From assembly GCA_947259375.1 (NCBI GenBank), contig CAMYLZ010000014.1, positions 30,400 through 94,399 of the forward strand: DNA of 64,000 nucleotides. Reading direction: 5' to 3'. This DNA is from an uncultured Parvularculaceae bacterium (lineage in GTDB: Bacteria; Pseudomonadota; Alphaproteobacteria; Caulobacterales; Parvularculaceae). The translations under genes were made by a program, and so were the position numbers. Below, piece by piece: positions 60,930 to 64,000 of this stretch; the stretch's first letter is position 1, and the number at the start of each line of letters is the position of its first letter. Below the pieces are notes generated by a model. The model was given only the letters and a program-made list of their open reading frames with translations. It ran no database searches and was not told the origin of the DNA.

Positions 60930-61817
60930 ATGCGGGAACTGCCGTTAAACGCGTTGCGGGCTTATGCCTTTGTTTATCGCTGGGGCGGCGTCAGGCCGGC
61001 GGCGCGGCAGCTTGGCGTAACGCATTCCACGGTGAGCCGGCATGTCGGCGAACTCGAGGCGTGGATTGGCGCGCCTTTGATCGCCGATGGGCCGGGACGG
61101 CGCATATCGTTTACAGCAGCCGGCAGACAGCTTGGCGGAGCCGCGCTCAAAAGCTTGCAGGAACTGGATGGCGCCGTCTCCAATATCCGCGAGGCAAAGG
61201 GACCGAATGCCGTGGTGATCGCTACGACGCCTTCTGTGGCTATTCGCTGGTTGCTGCCGCTTCTGGCGAAGGTCGCACGTGACCTCCCGCGTGTGGAGAT
61301 TTCTGTACTGACAGAAACCGCATTGATGGATCCGGACGGCAGTATGGTCGATTTCGCCATTCGCATGGGCGCCGGCGCGTGGAGGAATGTGAAATCCATC
61401 CCGCTGATGGATGATGCGCTTTACCCGGCGGCGCATCCTGATTTCATTGCTGCCATCGCGCCGTCTACGGACGAAAAGGTGCTTGCGCGCGGTCCGCTGT
61501 TGCATGATCGCGATCCGGTCGGGACATGGGGGCGCTGGTTTGAACGTTTTCCCGACGAGCGGGTCAATATCCGGCGCGGTCCGCGTTTCGCATCGTCCGA
61601 TCTGCAGTTGCGGGCGGCGTCGGAAAAACTCGGCGTGGCGCTCGCCCGCGATCGACTCGCGGCGCCCGATATTGCTGCCGGTGCATTAAAACGTCTCTGT
61701 GCACCCCATCAAATCGATCTTGGTCCGGCCTATTGGATCGTTCTTCCCGCCAGCGCGCCGCCGGTCCGAAAGGCGGTCTCCCGGACAGTTGACTGGCTGC
61801 TGGCCCATGCAACATAG
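60930..61817 (+). CDS. LysR-family (GcvA-like) transcriptional regulator
   Basis: A 295-residue regulator. The helix-turn-helix is RPAARQLGVTHSTVSRHVGELEAW after LPLNALRAYAFVYRWGG, the typical GcvA-like opening; the effector-binding domain follows and is complete. No ribosome site precedes the ATG: a TTGCCA-N18-TAATTT promoter-like pair ends just before it, so the transcript may be leaderless. Its divergent neighbour is the hydroquinone reductase-like gene, probable target. Confidence 0.9.
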   Translation: MRELPLNALRAYAFVYRWGGVRPAARQLGVTHSTVSRHVGELEAWIGAPLIADGPGRRISFTAAGRQLGGAALKSLQELDGAVSNIREAKGPNAVVIATTPSVAIRWLLPLLAKVARDLPRVEISVLTETALMDPDGSMVDFAIRMGAGAWRNVKSIPLMDDALYPAAHPDFIAAIAPSTDEKVLARGPLLHDRDPVGTWGRWFERFPDERVNIRRGPRFASSDLQLRAASEKLGVALARDRLAAPDIAAGALKRLCAPHQIDLGPAYWIVLPASAPPVRKAVSRTVDWLLAHAT

Positions 61818-61888
61818 CGGCCTCTGAATTTTCCGAGCGTGGAACATTGCGCTCGTTCCTTGCCAACAAACCCTTGACCGGCTCAGCT

Positions 61889-62803
61889 CTAGCCCCAAGG
61901 TCCCCGCTGCGGGCCGCTATTGGGAACAGAGCCATAGGCGGAGGGGGCGTAGCTTGCGCCGCCGTCCATCGCCATCAGCCGGTCGATGCGGTTCTGGGTC
62001 GCCGGGTGGGTGGAAAAGAGATTGTCGGCGCCGCGCCCGGAAAGCGGGTTGATGATCATCAACTGACCAGTCTCCGGGTGGCGTTCCGCCGTCTCATTGG
62101 GGATCCGGGCCGCGCCGTTTGAAATTTTCGCCAACGCCGAGGCGAGCCATTCGGGATGGCCGCAAATTTCTGCGCCGATGCGGTCGGCTTCATATTCGCG
62201 GCCGCGGCTGATCGCCATCTGCACCAGTGCTGCGGCCATGGGCGCGAGGATCATGATCGCCAGCGCGCCGATAATCCCGCCGCCATTATTGCGATTGCCG
62301 CCAAAGAACATGGCGAAATTGGCGAGCATGGTGATTGCGCCGGCGATGGTTGCGGTCACCGTCATGGTCAGCGTGTCGCGGTTTTTCACATGCGCCAGTT
62401 CATGCGCCATGACGCCCGCGAGTTCTTCCTCGCTCAGTATGCGCAGCAATCCGGTGGTTGCGGCGACAGCGGCGTTTGCCGGATTGCGGCCGGTGGCGAA
62501 AGCGTTGGGCTGGGCGTTGTCGATGATATAAACCCGCGGCGCCGGCAGGCCCGCATTGACGGCGAGGCCATGGGTGAGCCGCGCATAGCGGCGCACCGCG
62601 CCCGAGGCATGGGATTCGTCCACTTCCTCCGCGCGGTACATCCGAAGCACCATCTTGTCAGAGTTCCAATAGGCGAAGAGGTTCGTGCCCGCGGCGAAGA
62701 CAAGCGCGATCATCATGCCGCCGGGACCGCCGATCAAATAGCCAACGCCCATAAATAGTGCGGTAAGCGCGGCGAGCAGCATGCCGGTGCGAAGGGTGTT
62801 CAT
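61889..62803 (-). CDS. htpX: Membrane protease HtpX
   Basis: A membrane-bound zinc protease for misfolded membrane proteins. About 304 residues from ATG 62803 (MNTLRTGM). It has two N-terminal membrane helices (residues about 5-40), the catalytic [19 protein letters not shown] with HExxH, a second pair of hydrophobic segments near residues 140-190, and the third ligand in [17 protein letters not shown]. The C-terminus [17 protein letters not shown] is family-typical. Alternative start at 62824 is possible. It diverges from the SDHAF4 gene. Confidence 0.94.
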   Translation of the reverse strand: MNTLRTGMLLAALTALFMGVGYLIGGPGGMMIALVFAAGTNLFAYWNSDKMVLRMYRAEEVDESHASGAVRRYARLTHGLAVNAGLPAPRVYIIDNAQPNAFATGRNPANAAVAATTGLLRILSEEELAGVMAHELAHVKNRDTLTMTVTATIAGAITMLANFAMFFGGNRNNGGGIIGALAIMILAPMAAALVQMAISRGREYEADRIGAEICGHPEWLASALAKISNGAARIPNETAERHPETGQLMIINPLSGRGADNLFSTHPATQNRIDRLMAMDGGASYAPSAYGSVPNSGPQRGPWG

Positions 62804-62871
62804 TGTCGAGCCCGATCCTTTCATCCCAAAAGCCAAGGGGTTATATGTGTCGCCTTGAGGAGTGCTTCAAT

Positions 62872-63084
62872 ATGACTGACCGGCCGGAAATTTCTGCAAT
62901 TGATGACGAGGCCGAAAAGCTGGCGGCGTTGCCGCCGGCGGCGCAGCGCGCCCTTGCGGAGGCCGAAGCGCGGCGCAAGGCGCAGGCGCAAGCTGAGCGC
63001 GCCAAAGAGCTTGGCGGGCCGAAAGGCGCGGAGCCCACGCGTTATGGCGACTGGGAGCGCGGCGGCCGCGCGGTCGATTTTTAA
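62872..63084 (+). CDS. SDHAF4/DUF1674 succinate dehydrogenase assembly factor
   Basis: A 70-residue protein. A charged Ala/Glu-rich N-terminal helix is followed by the conserved C-terminus GGPKGAEPTRYGDWERGGRAVDF, quoted here only in part: PTRYGDWERGGRAVDF. This motif defines SDHAF4 (DUF1674), which in mitochondria and alphaproteobacteria protects the flavinylated SdhA subunit before assembly. GAGGAG lies nine bases before ATG 62872. The track ORF starts earlier at 62803. Confidence 0.92.
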   Translation: MTDRPEISAIDDEAEKLAALPPAAQRALAEAEARRKAQAQAERAKELGGPKGAEPTRYGDWERGGRAVDF

Positions 63085-63219
63085 GGCCCGCCCGCTTCGC
63101 CGCGAATTTCATTCCGATAAACGATTAGCCCCTTGTTGACCGCCGTGAGGCGCGTAGCTTTGTCAATGAAACCGGCGCCCACAAGCCGGAGAAACGACAA
63201 GACGGACAAGAAAAGGAGG

Positions 63220-63240
63220 CCTCGCGCGTCAAGCGCGAGG
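63220..63240 (+). promoter_or_regulatory. Hairpin between a Shine-Dalgarno site and the ABC ATPase start
   Basis: CCTCGCGC and GCGCGAGG form a perfect 8-bp stem with a GTCAA loop. AAGGAGG lies immediately upstream (63213-63219), and ATG 63252 is 11 bases downstream. Folding would bring the ribosome site near the start codon, so the hairpin could set translation efficiency. Confidence 0.5.
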
Positions 63241-63251
63241 GGTGGGGGCTG

Positions 63252-64000
63252 ATGACCGCCATCGAAACGGAAGGCCTGAAAAAGCGTTTTCGCGGCGTCA
63301 ACGCCGTCGACGGCGTCGACATCACGGTGCCGGAGGGCGCGATCTTCGGGTTTTTAGGCCCGAACGGCGCCGGCAAGACGACGACCATTCGCCTGCTGTT
63401 AGGGCTCCTTCGGCCCAATCGCGGGCGCATTGCGATTTTTGGTGAGAATCTCAAGACCCGCCGGCGCCGTGCGCTTCAGTCCGTAGGCGTTGCGTTCGAA
63501 ACGCCCGCTCATTACGAGCATCTGACGGGGCGTGAAAATCTCGATATCACGCGGCGGCTTTTAAAGCTCGATAAAGCGGAAATCGACCGGGTGCTTGAAA
63601 CGGTCGAGCTGACGCATGTAGCGAGCCGGCTGGTGCGCAAATATTCTCTCGGCATGCGGCACCGGCTGGGCCTCGCGCGCGCGCTTCTGGGCCGGCCGAA
63701 GCTATTGATATTCGATGAGCCGACCAACGGGCTCGACCCGGTCGGCATTCGCGAAATGCGCGACCTCATCAAGTCGTTGCCACTACGCACTGGCGCGACG
63801 GTGTTCGTCTCTTCGCACCATCTCGCGGAAGTCGAACAGATCGCTTCCCATGTGGCGGTGATCAATGAAGGCCGCATCGCCTTTCAGGGTGAAATGGGTT
63901 CGCTGCGCAACCTGCATGCGCCGCGCCTTGAAGTCGCCTGCGCGGATGCCGACGGCGCAGCGGGGTTGCTGGCCGAGGCGGGGGCGCGCCCCGCGCGCCG
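63252..64000 (+). CDS. ABC-2-type transporter ATP-binding protein, 3' truncated by window
   Basis: Open from ATG 63252 to the window end without a stop, so it is missing from the ORF track. The protein begins MTAIETEGLKKRFRGVNAVD and has Walker A GPNGAGKTT, Q-loop region VAFETPAHYEHLTG, signature YSLGMRHRLGLARALLG, Walker B LLIFDEPTNGLDPVG and the switch histidine in SSHHLAEV. This is the CcmA/NatA-like class that pairs with a membrane permease, which should lie just beyond the window. Substrate cannot be judged. Confidence 0.92.
   Translation, partial: MTAIETEGLKKRFRGVNAVDGVDITVPEGAIFGFLGPNGAGKTTTIRLLLGLLRPNRGRIAIFGENLKTRRRRALQSVGVAFETPAHYEHLTGRENLDITRRLLKLDKAEIDRVLETVELTHVASRLVRKYSLGMRHRLGLARALLGRPKLLIFDEPTNGLDPVGIREMRDLIKSLPLRTGATVFVSSHHLAEVEQIASHVAVINEGRIAFQGEMGSLRNLHAPRLEVACADADGAAGLLAEAGARPAR

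Noticed and set aside
1-64000. Mobile elements, prophage or CRISPR
   Set aside because: No transposase, integrase, capsid or Cas genes and no regularly spaced repeats were seen.

Overview
The window is a gene-dense, GC-rich stretch (codon use dominated by GCG, CGC and GGC) from an aerobic alphaproteobacterium. Alphaproteobacterial hallmarks are the MJ0042-finger/ftsE/ftsX/YdcF/acyltransferase block, the argH/small lipoprotein/lysA/TIGR02302 block, the tldD-cta cytochrome oxidase cluster with CoxF, CtaG and SURF1, a RegB/RegA/SenC redox locus, intracellular PhaZ and an SDHAF4-type protein. The mix fits Parvularculaceae or Hyphomonadaceae best, but that is inference. I see no tRNA, rRNA, CRISPR, insertion sequence or prophage. 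No gene-free gap exceeds 300 bases; the largest (about 37691-37962, 53730-53994, 26899-27131 and 47759-47984) hold only possible regulatory DNA.

Layout. 1-5.4 kb: 3' part of an M17 aminopeptidase, a MarR regulator, then a leftward envelope block (FtsE, FtsX, DUF218, acyltransferase, DUF2125). 5.4-13.8 kb: zinc-ribbon/DUF3426 protein, hpt, TIGR02302 protein, small membrane protein, and the leftward argH-lipoprotein-lysA operon for arginine and lysine/DAP synthesis, with a divergent TlpA-like thioredoxin. 13.9-17.5 kb: two tandem paralogous lipoproteins of unknown function. 17.5-21.4 kb: dodecin, 3-hydroxybutyryl-CoA dehydrogenase, DUF1203, EtfA/EtfB and a HIG1-type protein (fatty-acid and electron-transfer metabolism). 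21.5-26.9 kb: a large secreted NlpC/CHAP-like protein, YccF, a DoxX-like protein, GluQ and TldD.

27.1-35.6 kb is the aa3-type cytochrome c oxidase locus: subunits II and I, terminator, small membrane protein, terminator, then heme O synthase, CoxF-like, CtaG, subunit III, lipoprotein, DUF983, SURF1 and DUF2306. Subunit II carries a roughly 100-residue insertion before its CuA domain. 35.7-41.2 kb: a MotA/ExbB-like plus OmpA/MotB-like pair, a small secreted protein and a two-domain M16 peptidase. 41.3-44 kb: RegA, RegB and divergent SCO1/SenC, which in relatives senses quinone/redox state and controls respiratory genes; its closeness to the oxidase locus suggests a functional link.

44-51.7 kb: PHA depolymerase, LysE exporter, LysR regulator, methyltransferase, DNA polymerase I and a LuxR-type solo regulator. 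51.7-59.2 kb: an envelope-glycan locus (GT39-like membrane transferase, flippase-like protein, AT-richer methyltransferase, GT4, DUF354, GT2 with C-terminal membrane segments). 59.2-64 kb: methylguanine methyltransferase, glutathionyl-hydroquinone reductase-like protein with divergent LysR, HtpX, SDHAF4 and the start of an ABC-2-type ATPase cut by the window edge.

Most of the window is ordinary housekeeping. The least explained parts are the tandem lipoprotein pair, the secreted NlpC/CHAP-like protein, the CtaC insertion, the LuxR solo and the glycan locus.
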